Source of the DNA: Talpa occidentalis
Lineage: Eukaryota; Chordata; Mammalia; Eulipotyphla; Talpidae
Length of the DNA stretch: 64,000 nucleotides
Direction: 5' to 3'
Assembly: GCF_014898055.3 (NCBI RefSeq)
Contig: NW_023604295.1
Span: 96,673,591 to 96,737,590 of the forward strand
Shown here piece after piece: positions 10,421 to 21,092 of the stretch (its first letter is position 1; each line of letters begins with the position of its first letter). The notes under the pieces were generated by a model that was given only the letters and a program-made list of their open reading frames with translations, made no database searches and was not told where the DNA came from. The position numbers and the translations under genes were made by a program.

Positions 10421-11674
10421 CAAAAAGTTAGACACATAATGAGTAGTTTTAAAAATCATGCACACAATATTGGGTTCTGATCTGCTATGCGAAAAATGTT
10501 ATAGTAAGTAGTAGCAGGAGTGGAGGCAGGAAGACCAGTTAGAAAGCTTGAGTAGGTGAATGTGGTTGCATGTGAATAGTGATACGAGGATGGAAGAGAA
10601 ACATATACTTTCAAAATTGACATAGAATTCACATATCTTAAAATTTATTGTTTTGAAATGTACATTTTGGTACTTTTTAATATATTCTCAAAGTGGAGCA
10701 ACCATCACCACTACCTAATTTCAGAGCATTTTCAACACTTACCCAAACTACCTACACCCAATTCTCCCCTCTCCCAACCCCTCTAGCAACCACTAATCTT
10801 TTTTCTATCTGCAGTGATTGAATGGAATCATATGACGTGTTACCTTTTAGGTCTGGCTTTTTTTTTTTTTTTTTTTTTTTTTTACTAAGTACAATGTTTG
10901 TAAGGTTTATGCAGGTCACAGCACCAGTATTTAATTTCTTTTTTTATGGTTGAATATAGATATATCACATTGTGTTTATCTTCTTGTCAGTTTGATGTGC
11001 CTTTGGGTTGTTTCTACTTTTGACAATTTTCAATAATGTTGCTATGTACATTCATGTACATACTTTTATATGAGTATATGTTTTCAATGCTTTTGAGTAT
11101 ATATGCCTAGAAGTGAAAATTGCTGGATCATATGGTAACTTTATTTTTAACTCTTTGAGGAACTGCAAAACTGATATGGAGGCTGCCCAATTTTACATTC
11201 TGACCAGCAATGTATGAGGGCTGGTATGACCAGCAATGTATGAGGACTCCAATGTCTACACATTTTCATCACACTTGCTATCATTCATTAAAAAAATATA
11301 TTTATAACTATTCTACTTGGTACCTTATTGTGGTCTTTATTTGCATTTTCCTGGTAATAAATGATATTGAACATCTCTTTTGTGTGCTTATTGACCATTT
11401 GTATATCTTCTTTGGAGAAATGTCCATTCAAATCTTTTGTTCATTAAAAAAATTGGTATTTGTATTGTTGTGTTGTAAGAATTCTTTATGTATGTATAGA
11501 GATACCATACTTTTATCAGAAGGATGATTTGCACATATTTTCTTCCCTTTAGTGGGATCTTTTTACTTTCTTGATGATATCATTTTATGTAAAAAAGTTT
11601 TCAATTTGATGAACACCAATATATCTATTTTTACTTTGGTTATTGTGCTTTTGGTGTTAAGTCTAAAAGCTTGA

Positions 11675-11797
11675 GACAGAGTGGGGAGCAGAACAGGCAG
11701 ATAAACTGAAATACATGCTGCAGGGAGCCCCCCCAAACCTCTGGCCTATACCTCCAGTTCTCGTATGCATAAACAAATAAATCTTTCTAAAAAACTA
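11675..11797. mobile_element. SINE with internal inversion (twin-primed pattern)
   Basis: The left part (about 11,675-11,731) is the SINE middle in reverse ('gagacagagtggggagcaga' onward). The right part (about 11,732-11,797) is the SINE 3' end in forward orientation ('cctctggcctatacctccag' then 'gtatgcataaacaaataaat'). The two parts are adjacent in the intact element. A short 'ctaaaa' repeat at both edges could be the TSD. Confidence 0.75.
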
Positions 11798-11927
11798 AAA
11801 ATTTGCCTAAACCAGGATATAAAGATTTACCCTTACGTTCTCTCCTGAGAGTTTAATAGTTTTAGCTCTTACATTTAGATCTTTGGTCCAAGTTAATTTT
11901 TGGCTGGGTCCAAATTCATTTTTTAAA

Positions 11928-11973
11928 AAGATTTATTTATTTATGAATATAAGAGCTGGGGTACATGCCAGAG

Positions 11974-12022
<49 letters not shown>

Positions 12023-12222
12023 AGGATTCATCAGAGACAGAGCGGGGAACAGAACAGGCAGATTGACCAAAGCACACTGCTAAGGAGAGCAGTGGGCGAG
12101 ACAGGAGAGGTCTGCTACTCCATGTGGGTTGCTCCCTGGCCTGCTGGGGATTGAACTAATGCTACAGAGGCCGCGGACAGCTTCACAGGCTATGTCTTAA
12201 CCCCTTGCACCACCAGGGAGGC
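11928..12222 (-). mobile_element. tRNA-derived SINE, older subfamily, with internal (GT)n
   Basis: Reverse SINE from 'aaaaagatttatttatttat' to 'gcaccaccagggaggcccaa'. It is inserted in the antisense L1, with a degraded direct repeat 'ccaaattc'/'ccaaacattc' at the flanks. The body is expanded by a (GT)n tract at 11,976-12,020. Confidence 0.88.
11976..12020 (+). repeat. (GT)22 microsatellite inside a SINE
   Basis: An uninterrupted GT dinucleotide run of about 45 bp, located between 'gccagagg' and 'agaggattc', a fixed position in the SINE body. Confidence 0.97.
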
Positions 12223-12566
12223 CCAAACATTCTTTTCTACATGAATATCTAGTTGTCCTGGGACCATTTCCTGAAAAGATTGCCCTTTTTGTTGAATAGG
12301 TTTGACATCTTTGTTGAATAATTCCACAGATATGAATATATTTCTGGACTTTGAGTTTTATACTACTGATATTATTTCTATCCTTATGACAGTTACCACT
12401 GTCTTGATTACTGTAGCTTTGTAGCAGATTTTAGAATTGGGAAGTGTGAGTCCTCCAATTCAAATTTATATTTTAAAGACAAAACCAACAAGACTTGTTT
12501 GTAGATTTGATGGTAGTATGGAAAAATAACAATCTTTGGATTTTTAGTACTATTCCCCTTTCAAAA

Positions 12567-12958
12567 TGTTGGGGGGAAAGGATGTCCTGAACAGACTCCA
12601 CAAACACAGCTTCTATGGACTCCAAAGAGACCCAAGGCACCAAGGACTACAAATCCCATAATGTCATCATCACTGAAGGGAGGATTGTTGGGAACTGAGG
12701 GTGGAGTTAAACAGCCAGGTTTGGTACATAGCCAGACATATGTGCCTTGGGGGTTCTTGTTTTTTTGCTGGCTATTGGGGTCCCAGCTTAGTGGAACTGG
12801 TAGGATGCATTCACCAATTTATCTCTCTTTCTCCCTGGGTTATTCCTTTCTTCATTTCTCCTTTTTGTAAATAAGCCCTTTATCAACCTTTTTTTGTGTG
12901 TGCCTGCAGTTGAGTCTCATTATAAGTCCCTTTTTCACATTGGGGTTGCCCTGTAACA
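12567..12958 (+). mobile_element. Candidate solo LTR (ERV)
   Basis: The segment begins 'tgttgggggg' and ends 'ccctgtaaca', so it has TG...CA termini over 392 bp. It is flanked by 'aaaa' on both sides (12,563-12,566 and 12,959-12,962), the 4 bp TSD size of many class I ERVs, though A4 is weak evidence. An 'aataagccc' word at about 12,870 could be a diverged poly(A) signal. No internal proviral genes follow, hence solo LTR. The family is not identified. Confidence 0.4.
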
Positions 12959-13089
12959 AAAACAGTGTCAGTTAAAGAAGACCCTTCCTTAGCTCTGGTG
13001 GCTCTTTGGGGGTCAAGCAGATCAGCTACCTCCTCCAGTTGGATGACCACCAATTGGAGGGTCCCCTTTCCAGCAGTCAATGGGGAAGG

Positions 13090-13553
13090 ATTGGGGTGTA
13101 GGCCAGAGGCACATGGGTAAAACAATTCACCAGAGACAGAATGGAGAACACAAAATGTGAATTTAGGGCCTCCCCGGTGGCGCAGTGGTTGAGCGCTGGG
13201 TTGCGAAGCTGCCAGCGACCTCTGCGGCGCCGGTTCGATCCCCGGCTGCTCCCCGGCCACCTGGGGAGGGTCCCACATGGCGCGCAGACCTCTCCTGCCG
13301 CCCGCTGCTCCCCTCAGCAGTGTGCTTCGGTCTTTCTGCCTGCTCTGCTCCCTGCTCTGGCTCTGGTGAATTCTCTCGCCCCCCCACCCCCCCGCACTTC
13401 TGACTGTACCCAGTGCATGTATAAACAAAAACAAACAAACAAATAAATAAATAAATAAAAAAACATGCCTCTATAAAAAAAAAAAAACAAAATGTGAATT
13501 TATTGATATATACTGCTAAGAGAAGCAGAGGGTGAGATGGGAGAAGTCTGCAT
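13090..13553 (-). mobile_element. Old SINE copy split by a younger SINE
   Basis: 13,090-13,165 reads 'tggggtgtaggccagagg' to 'ccagagacagaatggagaac', and 13,503-13,553 continues 'tactgctaagagaagcagag' to 'gggagaagtctgc'. Together these are consecutive parts of a diverged reverse SINE. A young forward SINE (13,166-13,486) is inserted between them. Confidence 0.7.
13166..13486 (+). mobile_element. tRNA-derived SINE, younger subfamily with extra 3' segment
   Basis: Near-consensus copy with A box 'tggcgcagtgg' and B box 'ggttcgatccc'. The tail is (CAAA)n/(TAAA)n, then 'catgcctctat' at 13,464-13,474, then a second A-run. A perfect 16 bp TSD 'acaaaatgtgaattta' lies at 13,150-13,165 and 13,487-13,502. 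It shares its unusual 3' extension with the copy at 9144-9462. Confidence 0.94.
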
Positions 13554-14163
13554 GGGAGGAGGATTTGAGGCTACCTTTTATAAACTGTTTTCTTGGCCAC
13601 TTTATGATTGGGGGAGTCATTTTGGGCCATGTCTGGTCTTGGGTGCTGACCTTTGACAGAGAATGTGCCCTGGCCCTGTTTACACATTCATTATCAAAGT
13701 GATCAGTCTTAAGGCCTGATTCCCATAGCGATTGTATCGTTTCCCTTTATCTATTAAAGCATCCAAACTTTCCTGCTGGGCAAGTGGTGGGGAAGCTTAG
13801 ATTTTTATAGTGATACTCCTCTGGCAGTCAACATAGAGAAATTAGACATTTTATTGTCCTGCTATTTAGAGAGTTTAAAGGGAGGGAGTAAGAGTACTGT
13901 GAATATTTGTTTTTGCTGTGTTGTTGATAGAAACCAAGCACAGAGAACAATGCATGCAGTTCTGTGCTGTGGATTTGTGTAGAGCTGTTTTGTTCAATAC
14001 AGTAATCATCAGCACCTAAAATAGGATTATACAACTGAGAAACTACAATTTCATGTTATTAATTTCATTTAATTTAAATTTATACTTAAAAACTGACACT
14101 TTTATAAGTTATTAGAAAATGTTTAAGCATATTTTGAATAATTTGAGTATATGTTTACTTTTT
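13554..14163. other. Unassigned sequence, no gene
   Basis: No coding potential. The part at 13,554-13,800 has LTR-like word content but no termini I can define. Confidence 0.3.
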
Positions 14164-14173
14164 CTTTAAAATT

Positions 14174-14440
14174 TTTTGATGATTTATTTATTTATGCATA
14201 CAAGAGCTGGGGTACAGGCCAGAGGTGTGTGTGTGGGGGGTAGAGGATTCACCAGAGACAATGGGGAACAGAGCAGGCCGATTGACTTAAATACACTGCT
14301 GAGGGGAGCAGTGGGTGAGACAGGAGAGGTCTGCTGCACCATGTGGGTCACCTCCCCGGCTGGGGCTTGAATTCATGCTGCAGTGGTTGTGGATAGCTTC
14401 ATAGTGCTGAGACTTAATCCCTTGTGCCACTAGGGAGACC
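14174..14440 (-). mobile_element. tRNA-derived SINE, older subfamily
   Basis: Reverse SINE from 'gatttatttatttatgcata' to 'gtgccactagggagaccc'. Flanks share a 'ttaaaatttt' word (near 14,166 and 14,444), the likely TSD. A short GT/G tract (14,224-14,240) occupies the same internal site as the (GT)n in other copies. Confidence 0.87.
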
Positions 14441-14446
14441 CCTCTT

Positions 14447-15214
14447 AAAATTTTAAGATTGTGTTTTATTTATTTTAACGATGTTTTGTAAAATGAATAC
14501 AGATCATGTATTTCTAATGAAAATTTAAGCATGATATTTAAAAGTTGAGATATGCTATCACTGAACAATACCCATCGCATGTCAAAAACTTAGTATGTAA
14601 AAGAATATTTTATAATAAAGAACATATACAAAGAATACAGATGGTTTCATTAATAGTTTTACATTGATAGTGTGTTGACTTCATAATATCTTGGATATAC
14701 TGGATTAAGTAAAAATAGCTTTTAACATCACCAGTTTCTTTTTCCTTTTTTAAAATGAGGCTACTAGAAAATTTAAAATAATATATTAGGCTTATATTTG
14801 TATTTTTAGTGCAGAGATGTTCTGTATGTTTTAATGATGAGCTTTTAATGATGAGTCCCCAATGCTGTTTTTTCAAACACAAAGATAATCACATGGCAAA
14901 GGAACTGTTGTGACTTCCACAGTTGAGATTTAATGTTCCAATTAAGTGGAGACTCTGAATGAGATTCATGGGAAATACAAAGCCAAAGACTGGCCTGGGT
15001 GTTGAAGTGTTAGAGAATACAAGGTCCACTCTACCTTCCTCTTTCTGTCCTTAAGTGCCCTCTCTGCAAGCCTGTGCTGTATTTGCCCAGCTTGTCTTTT
15101 CTAAGGGAAAGGAGGCAAAGATCTGCCGTCAACCTCTGGGTCAGAACTTCTGGGCTCCCCTGTTCTCTGTCACCTCCCTGTCTTTGCTTTTCAGGGGCTC
15201 ATATCAGTCTGATT
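14447..15214. other. Unassigned AT-rich sequence
   Basis: No gene, RNA or clear repeat seen on either strand. Confidence 0.35.
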
Positions 15215-15230
15215 CTGCAAATCACATCTT

Positions 15231-15286
15231 TTTTTTTAAGATTTATTTATTTATGCATACAAGAACTGGGGTGTAGTCCAGAGAGT

Positions 15287-15359
<73 letters not shown>

Positions 15360-15540
15360 ATTCACCAGAGACAGAGTGGGAACAGAACAGACAGACTGAT
15401 GGAAATACACTGCTGAGGGGAGCAGCCAGCGAGACAGGACAGGCCTGCTGTGCCACGTGCCAGGGATCAAGCTTGTGCTGCAGAGGCTGCAGTTAGCTTC
15501 CTAGTCCTGCATCTTAACCCCTTGTGCCAACAGGGAGGCA
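15231..15540 (-). mobile_element. tRNA-derived SINE, older subfamily, with (GT)n(GA)n
   Basis: Reverse SINE from 'aagatttatttatttatgca' to 'gtgccaacagggaggca'. A 16 bp TSD with one mismatch ('ctgcaaatcacatctt' at 15,215-15,230 and 'ctgcaaaccacatctt' at 15,541-15,556) flanks it. The body contains the compound microsatellite at 15,288-15,358. Confidence 0.92.
15288..15358 (+). repeat. Compound (GT)n(GA)n microsatellite inside a SINE
   Basis: About 37 bp of GT followed by about 35 bp of GA/AG, at the same internal SINE position as the (GT)n at 11,976. Confidence 0.97.
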
Positions 15541-15589
15541 CTGCAAACCACATCTTATGTAAGCAAGATAAGAAACTTAACTCTAAAGT

Positions 15590-15905
15590 GGGGGTTGGCA
15601 AACTTTTCCTATACAAGGTCAGTGAGTAAATAAAATTCAGGCTTTGTGAGCCCCAGTGTCAGTCACAGCCATTCACTTCTGCTGGTGTAGTGTGAAAATA
15701 GCCATAGACACTGTGAAAACAAATGAACAGGGCTGTGTTTCAATAAAACTTTAATTATAGACACAAATTAGAATTTCAGATAATTTTCCCAGCATGAAAT
15801 AATATTTTTTCCATTTTTTCCCCCAACCCTTTCAAATTGTAAATGTCATTCAAAGCCTGGCTACAAAAAATGGCTGGCAGGATTTGGCCTGCATGCCTTT
15901 CAAGT
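15590..15905 (+). mobile_element. Ancient hAT/Charlie-like DNA transposon fossil
   Basis: 'gggttggcaaacttttccta' at the left, 'ttcaggctttgtgagcc', 'gtgtttcaataaaactttaa' and 'ggatttggcctgcatgcc' at the right follow the order of a common non-autonomous mammalian hAT-type element with imperfect terminal inverted repeats. I am confident of the family type but not the exact name. It encodes no transposase. Confidence 0.65.
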
Positions 15906-15906
15906 T

Positions 15907-16245
15907 GGTTCCTGTGTCCTCCCATCACTTTCTGAATGCTTTTTAGCTTTCTGGCTGTGCAAAATATTCCAGACTTCTACACTTTTCTTGGCCCAGATCT
16001 GCAATCTCACTTTTTAAAAAAAAATATAATTTTACCTCCAATTTAATGTTCTTCAATGACTCCCCAGAGAATGAAATCCTTATTGTTATTTCAAGCCCCC
16101 TTTTCACTCTTCATGCCTCAATCCTTCCATTCTCCCTCTACAGTCCTGACCGTAATTGGACCAGCTATTGTGAACTTAAGGACTTTGTACAGCTGGCTCT
16201 TTCTAACCCTTTAACTTTCACCTCATCTCACCTACTCTTTCGTAT
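15907..16245 (-). repeat. Dispersed repeat, copy 2 (inverted partner of 8,020-8,395)
   Basis: The reverse complement of this block aligns with 8,020-8,395 over about 340-370 bp with many small changes. One boundary abuts the hAT fossil at 15,905. The family is not recognised. Confidence 0.65.
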
Positions 16246-17106
16246 AAATGAAGACCCAGATGTCATGAACTAGCCTTTTTGGAATAATAGGACAGAAGGG
16301 TCTTCTCATTCCTTGCCCACATAGCTCAGTCTCAGCAAATTCTAAGTACTCAGTACTCTGCCTGCATGACTGAGATTTCAGGAGCCCGGTAGAGGTGGAA
16401 ATGTTTAAAAATGCCAAACATCATCAGAGGACCCACCAAGCAGCAGGGTCTCTGCTGGGTAATCACTCAGCTCTGGGAGAGAAGGCTTCTGGCCCTGAGT
16501 CCTGTACTTTAAAGGATTTTCTTTGGCCTTGGTCTGGCTTTGATCTTCCCAAAGGATGAAGACACCCCAGGGTGACAGGGACAAGCCAACTTGGAACTTA
16601 ACTCCTTCTTCCATTCTATGTGTACTTGGGATCTCATAAATTCCTGCCAAATGACCTCAAGTCCTCTTTTATTCTGATGTATCTTCTTTTCCTTGCCCCT
16701 TCACCCGTGCACAGACCACACTGCTAAGGTACTTACATCTGGGCCCAAGAGATGATAAAGGGGTAGCTGTTTGCACAGCATGTGATGGAGCCTGGAAGGC
16801 TGGACCAGGTCTCGTGTGTGAAGAGGAAAGGGGTTGGATCTGGGATAGAAGGCCAGAGATGGCTTCATCTGTCTGGCCATGTTTAGGCATAAAATTATTA
16901 ATTAAACCTGGATTTCTAAGTATTAAAAGGTATGTTTGTCGTGGTAGCAGGATAAGACACATTTTATTAACATTTTCTTAGTTTGATTTATAGTGTAAAT
17001 ATTTAGGTACAGAACATATGGGCCTCCATTTGTACACTATCGCTAACCCCTGTGGATATTAGTGTATACCTGCTTCTTATGCCAGGGATGCCCAGGGGCC
17101 CCAAAT
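16246..17106. other. Unassigned; possible internal ERV remnant near the right end
   Basis: No gene seen. At 17,090-17,106 the + strand reads 'aggggccccaaat' directly before the LTR candidate. Its reverse complement is G-rich in the position where an ERV primer-binding site would follow an LTR. Confidence 0.3.
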
Positions 17107-17836
17107 TGTTAGGGGAAAAGTCCCATGTTGCCCCTTCTAAAAGTTCATGCCCGCATGTGTGCATAAAAACAAAGTAATCTAATTCTAGTGTCCTAAAAGA
17201 GTTTTAACTGGAGAGAGGTTCAAAGGGAATAGAGAGAGGGAGAAGAGAAGCAGGGGAGAAAAGGATTTCAAAATACAGATTCCCGATCAAACTCCAAAAT
17301 CAGCCAAATTCTCATGGGCAAATGTTCAGCCAAATAGAAAGGGTCCAAAGCAGAGTGGTCAAGGCCGGTCTAAAAGCAGAGTCACCAGGAGAATGAATTC
17401 AAGGCAACTCCTGGCAGGAAACACAAGCAAGAGGTTGTGCAGAGTCCAAAGGGCTAGGAGAGAAGAAGAGAATGTACTGCCTATGCTGATCCGCCATGAG
17501 GTCAAGATGGCAGCTGCCATAGTCTCTCGAGAGAGTGGGATTGTGCTGTCTGTCCAAATGTTAAAGCCAGAAAAATTTTGAGTCACAAGCCAGAGTCTGC
17601 TGAGAGGAAGCATGGGACAGGAGCTTCTCTCAGCCAAGCCAAAGCTAGAGCCAAAACTGAAGGTCCTGCAGAAGTATTATGCCCCCTTTTCCTGCCCTAC
17701 TCTGTCTTTTAAAGTTTGCCCATCTCCAGTCTGCCCTTCAGTTTCAGCTGCCCCCTCTCAAGAGTAGTGGGGATTGGGTGTTGTGGGGCAGGGTGGGGAT
17801 GGGTGTGTATAACCCAAGACTCACCGTTCTCTTACA
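17107..17836 (-). mobile_element. Candidate antisense LTR
   Basis: The + strand has TG ('tgttagggga') at 17,107 and CA ('ctcttaca') at 17,836. Reverse-complemented, the right-hand LTR end 'cccctaaca' is a common ERV LTR terminus, followed by a possible primer-binding site. Length would be about 730 bp. A clean TSD is not visible ('aatt' at both edges overlaps the termini), so ends and class are uncertain. Confidence 0.35.
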
Positions 17837-19739
17837 ATTCCCCAGTAGTCTTTTTTCAGGAAGTCATGACAGGTGGAGCGGAGAGATTTGGGGCTCTCTT
17901 AACACCTCTCAGTGAGGATTTAACCTTGAAATTGAGGTGGAGGGTGTTTGGGAGTTCAGACATGTGATCGAGTTGGCGTGTTCAAAAGCCACTGTGATTA
18001 CCTGTCTGTTCCTGACTGTTCAGGGACATCTTGTTGAGGGCTTGAAGCTGGCCAAGCCCATGTTGACACCATGGAAATGGCAGGTGCTGTAAGCTGGTGT
18101 TTTTTTGTTTGTTTTGAGAATTGGTTGCTAAATATTTACTGGCACACTGTGTAACTGCCCACTGCTTGTGACAGAGGCTAACTTGTCCCTTTTTTGTCCC
18201 ATATTTAGACTCTCTTCATTTCCTACCTAAGGAGGACAGACCTGAAGAGCGTGTCTTCGAGACATATTCAGCAGAAAAGTCTAATTCTTATTTACAAGAA
18301 TTTTTGAGAATAAGTCAAGTTCCTGCTTGTCCTGAGCAGGGCCAAACTCTGGTTCTTACAGCAGCTTCTCTATAGAGGTCCCGCGTCAAGTTTTCCTACT
18401 GATTTTGATCAGCTCTAACAAGATATTAACGTTCCCACCCTTATGTTTGCAGAATACTTCTAAATTCAGGTAAACAAGTAAAATGACTTTGAAGGTTAAT
18501 TCTGGATTCCTTCAGAAAGCCCAAACGGTAGCAAAAGGTACGGTTTTCTCCTCTTATTTTCCATGCCTGCCCTCTGATGGTGAATTGAGAGAAACACAGG
18601 CAGATTCCTGTCAAAATTATGGCTTCTGAAAGAGTGATTGGCAGACTTGGCCACCTGCTGGTTCAGGCCAGAAAATATAGAATTAAGATGGCAGGATGTG
18701 AGAAGAATAGGGAGTTGTAAGTGGATCAGGAAAAATCGCACTCTTGGTAAAAGGAAATGACCCACATATTCACCCAGAGTTGAAGGTTACCTTTAAGACT
18801 ATGCATCTAGAACAGAGACCATAGCCTACAGAAAGATGTCCTTCGTATGACCTTCACAGTGTTGACTCCTACAGTGTCTCAAAATAGTTGCACGCCTTAA
18901 AAAAATTATTTCCAGTTTTTTGATAAATATCTGAATACTTGACAACACAGGTTTACATTGCCATATGACAACAATCTGATAATATAATGTCTGTGGGAGA
19001 TCTTTTGAAAATGGCAAATGACATTGAAGAGCAAATTACTATAATTTTCTCAGTGAAACCAAAAATTATCTCTGTAACATCTCTACCTGACACACCATAT
19101 ATTTTATGCTTTAGAAATTCCAGAAATAGGGAATCCATTATTTTTTATTTGCTTTTGATTTTTTATTATGTGGTATTTCATATAAACTAAAATCACATAC
19201 TCATACACACATTATAAGATATATGAAATAATAAATGGACAACCTTTCCTCAACCATCTATCTTAAGAACACTGCCAATGCTTTTGAAAGCTACCTGTGT
19301 CCTACCTCAGTTGAATTCTCTAAACTCTGAGTTATTCTGAGAATTGTTCTTATAGTTTGCTTATTATCATTTTGAGTTTTCTATATAAATGATCAGTTCA
19401 TTTGAGAAATCGGACTCCTTTTTTCCTTTCCAATACTTATATCTCATTTCTTTTTTTTGACCTATTGAACTGATCGCATCCTCAAATTCAGTGTTGCTGA
19501 GAAGTGGTAATAAGAAGTGGTAATATTTTATTTCCAATTTAAACATAATCTCTGTTTTTTAAAATTAGCTATAGTGTTTACTGCAGGTTTTGACAGACTA
19601 TCAGATTAAATAAATTCCCTTCTATTCCTTGTTTGTTTAGAATAACAGTTATGAATAGATGTTGAATGTGATCAAATGAAGTCAAGTATCTATGAACTTC
19701 TGAATTTATTAAGGTGTTCACACTCATATTTAATTTTTT
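17837..19739. other. Unassigned sequence, no gene
   Basis: Open frames are short and unrelated to known families. AT-rich from about 18,880. I see no clear repeat boundaries. Confidence 0.35.
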
Positions 19740-20169
19740 ATTACAGAGATTTCCCAAAAACACAAAAGTAGAGAGAAAGTACAGAGAGTGTTATAAAGAA
19801 TCCTCATGTGCCTTACTCAGCTTCACCAGTGTTCAGCTTCAGGCCATTCTTGTACCATAGCTTCCCTTGCTGGCTTTTTTTTTTTTTTTTTTTTGAGTAT
19901 TTGAAAGTGATTAATAGGCCTCTTATTTAATTTATAAACACAGTAGTGTGCACTTCTAACAGATAAAGACTTTTAAAAAACAAAGCCACAATATCTATGA
20001 TGATTCACCCCCAAATAATCATTTTTCTGGACCTAATCTCTACCCTGTTCATTTTTTCCTGATTTTCCAAACTATTATGTTTTCACTGTTTTTAAAAAAA
20101 ATTTTAATAGGAGGTAAAAAATGCATATATTTCACATGGTTAGTATGTTTCTTAAGTCTCTTAGTTTAT
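19740..20169 (-). mobile_element. Old antisense L1 3' debris
   Basis: Words such as 'agagaaagtacagagagtgt', 'gccttactcagcttcacca', 'gtatgtttcttaagtctctt' match the antisense 3' region of old L1M elements. A T-run at 19,877-19,894 interrupts it. Confidence 0.5.
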
Positions 20170-20183
20170 AAAAGTTTTCTTTA

Positions 20184-20465
20184 GGCCTCCCTGGTGGTGC
20201 AAGGTGTTAAGCACAGCACTATGAAGTTATCCGCAGCATCTGCAGGCTGACTTCGATCCCCCAGCTGGCCAGGGAGCTACTCACATGGTGCAGCAGGCCT
20301 CTCCTAACTTACTAGCTGCTCCCCTCAGCAGTGTATTTCAGTCAATCTGCCTGTTCTGTTCCCTACTCTGTCTGCGGTGAATCCTCTCTCCCCCTGCACC
20401 TCTGGCTCATACCCCAGCTCTTGTATGCATAAATCAATAAATCTTTAAAAAGAAAAAAAAAAGAA
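20184..20465 (+). mobile_element. tRNA-derived SINE, older subfamily
   Basis: Forward copy from 'aggcctccctggtggtgcaa' with a diverged B box ('cttcgatcccc') to 'tgtatgcataaatcaataaa' and A-rich tail. The TSD 'aaaagttttcttt' occurs at 20,170-20,182 and 20,466-20,478. Confidence 0.9.
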
Positions 20466-20670
20466 AAAAGTTTTCTTTTAGAAATATTGTATATTTGATG
20501 GAGAAACTAAATCATTTGTATGATGGAATTTCTTATCTTTTGTATTTATCCAATTTAATTTTTGAATTGCCATTTTACATATTGTTCTATATCTTGCATT
20601 TCTGAAAATGAATAAAACTAGAGACTTGATTAGATTTAAGTTTTTTTCCCTTTTAGAAAATGGTAAAAAT

Positions 20671-20919
20671 AGGGCCTCCCCGGTGGCGCAGCGGTTGAGC
20701 ACTGGGTTGCGAAGCTGCCCGCAGCCTCTGCAGCACCGGTTCGATCCCCGGCTGCTCCCCGGCCACCGGAGGAGGGTCCCACATGGCGCGCAGACCTCTC
20801 CTGCCACCCGCTGCTCCCCTCAGCAGTGTACTTCGGTCCTTCTGCCTGCTCTGCTCCAGGCTCTGGCTCTGGTGAATTCTCTCACTCTCCCGCGCTTCTG
20901 ACTTTACCCAGTGCTTGTA

Positions 20920-20950
<31 letters not shown>

Positions 20951-20976
20951 ATCAATCAATCAATCAATCTTTAAAA
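20671..20976 (+). mobile_element. tRNA-derived SINE, younger subfamily
   Basis: Near-consensus head with 'tggcgcagcgg' and 'ggttcgatccc', body, 3' end 'cccagtgcttgtataaataa', then (TAAA)n(TCAA)n and A-run. A 14 bp TSD with one mismatch ('aaaatggtaaaaat'/'aaaatggtgaaaat') lies at 20,657-20,670 and 20,977-20,990. Confidence 0.93.
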
Positions 20977-21092
20977 AAAATGGTGAAAATATTTATTTAG
21001 CAAAATTTCTCTATAGGTGGTGCTGTGTGCTTCCTATTGCATCACATCAGGAGATCCATACTATTTGGTTATCTCACTTTTAGTGATTTTTA

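Larger units (their letters stand above)
10590..12480 (-). mobile_element. Old antisense L1 (L1MB-like) fragment
   Basis: The + strand shows the reverse complement of L1 ORF2/3'UTR in order: 'aaaatttattgttttgaaat', 'gagcaaccatcaccactacc', 'gcaaccactaatcttttttc', 'tgctggatcatatggtaact', 'ttctttggagaaatgtccat', 'attactgtagctttgtagca', 'ttgggaagtgtgagtcctcc'. It is broken by two SINE insertions (11,675-11,797 and 11,928-12,222) and a T-run at 10,858-10,883. There is no usable reading frame. Confidence 0.85.

Noticed and set aside
13141..13446. SINE-derived open frames around 100 to 183 codons (for example 12,883-13,434 minus)
   Set aside because: The same frames recur in every young SINE copy here (also at 9,080, 20,608, 61,508) and reflect the GC-rich SINE body, not a gene.
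15288..15358. CRISPR-like or satellite array
   Set aside because: Simple dinucleotide repeats inside a SINE; no spacers.
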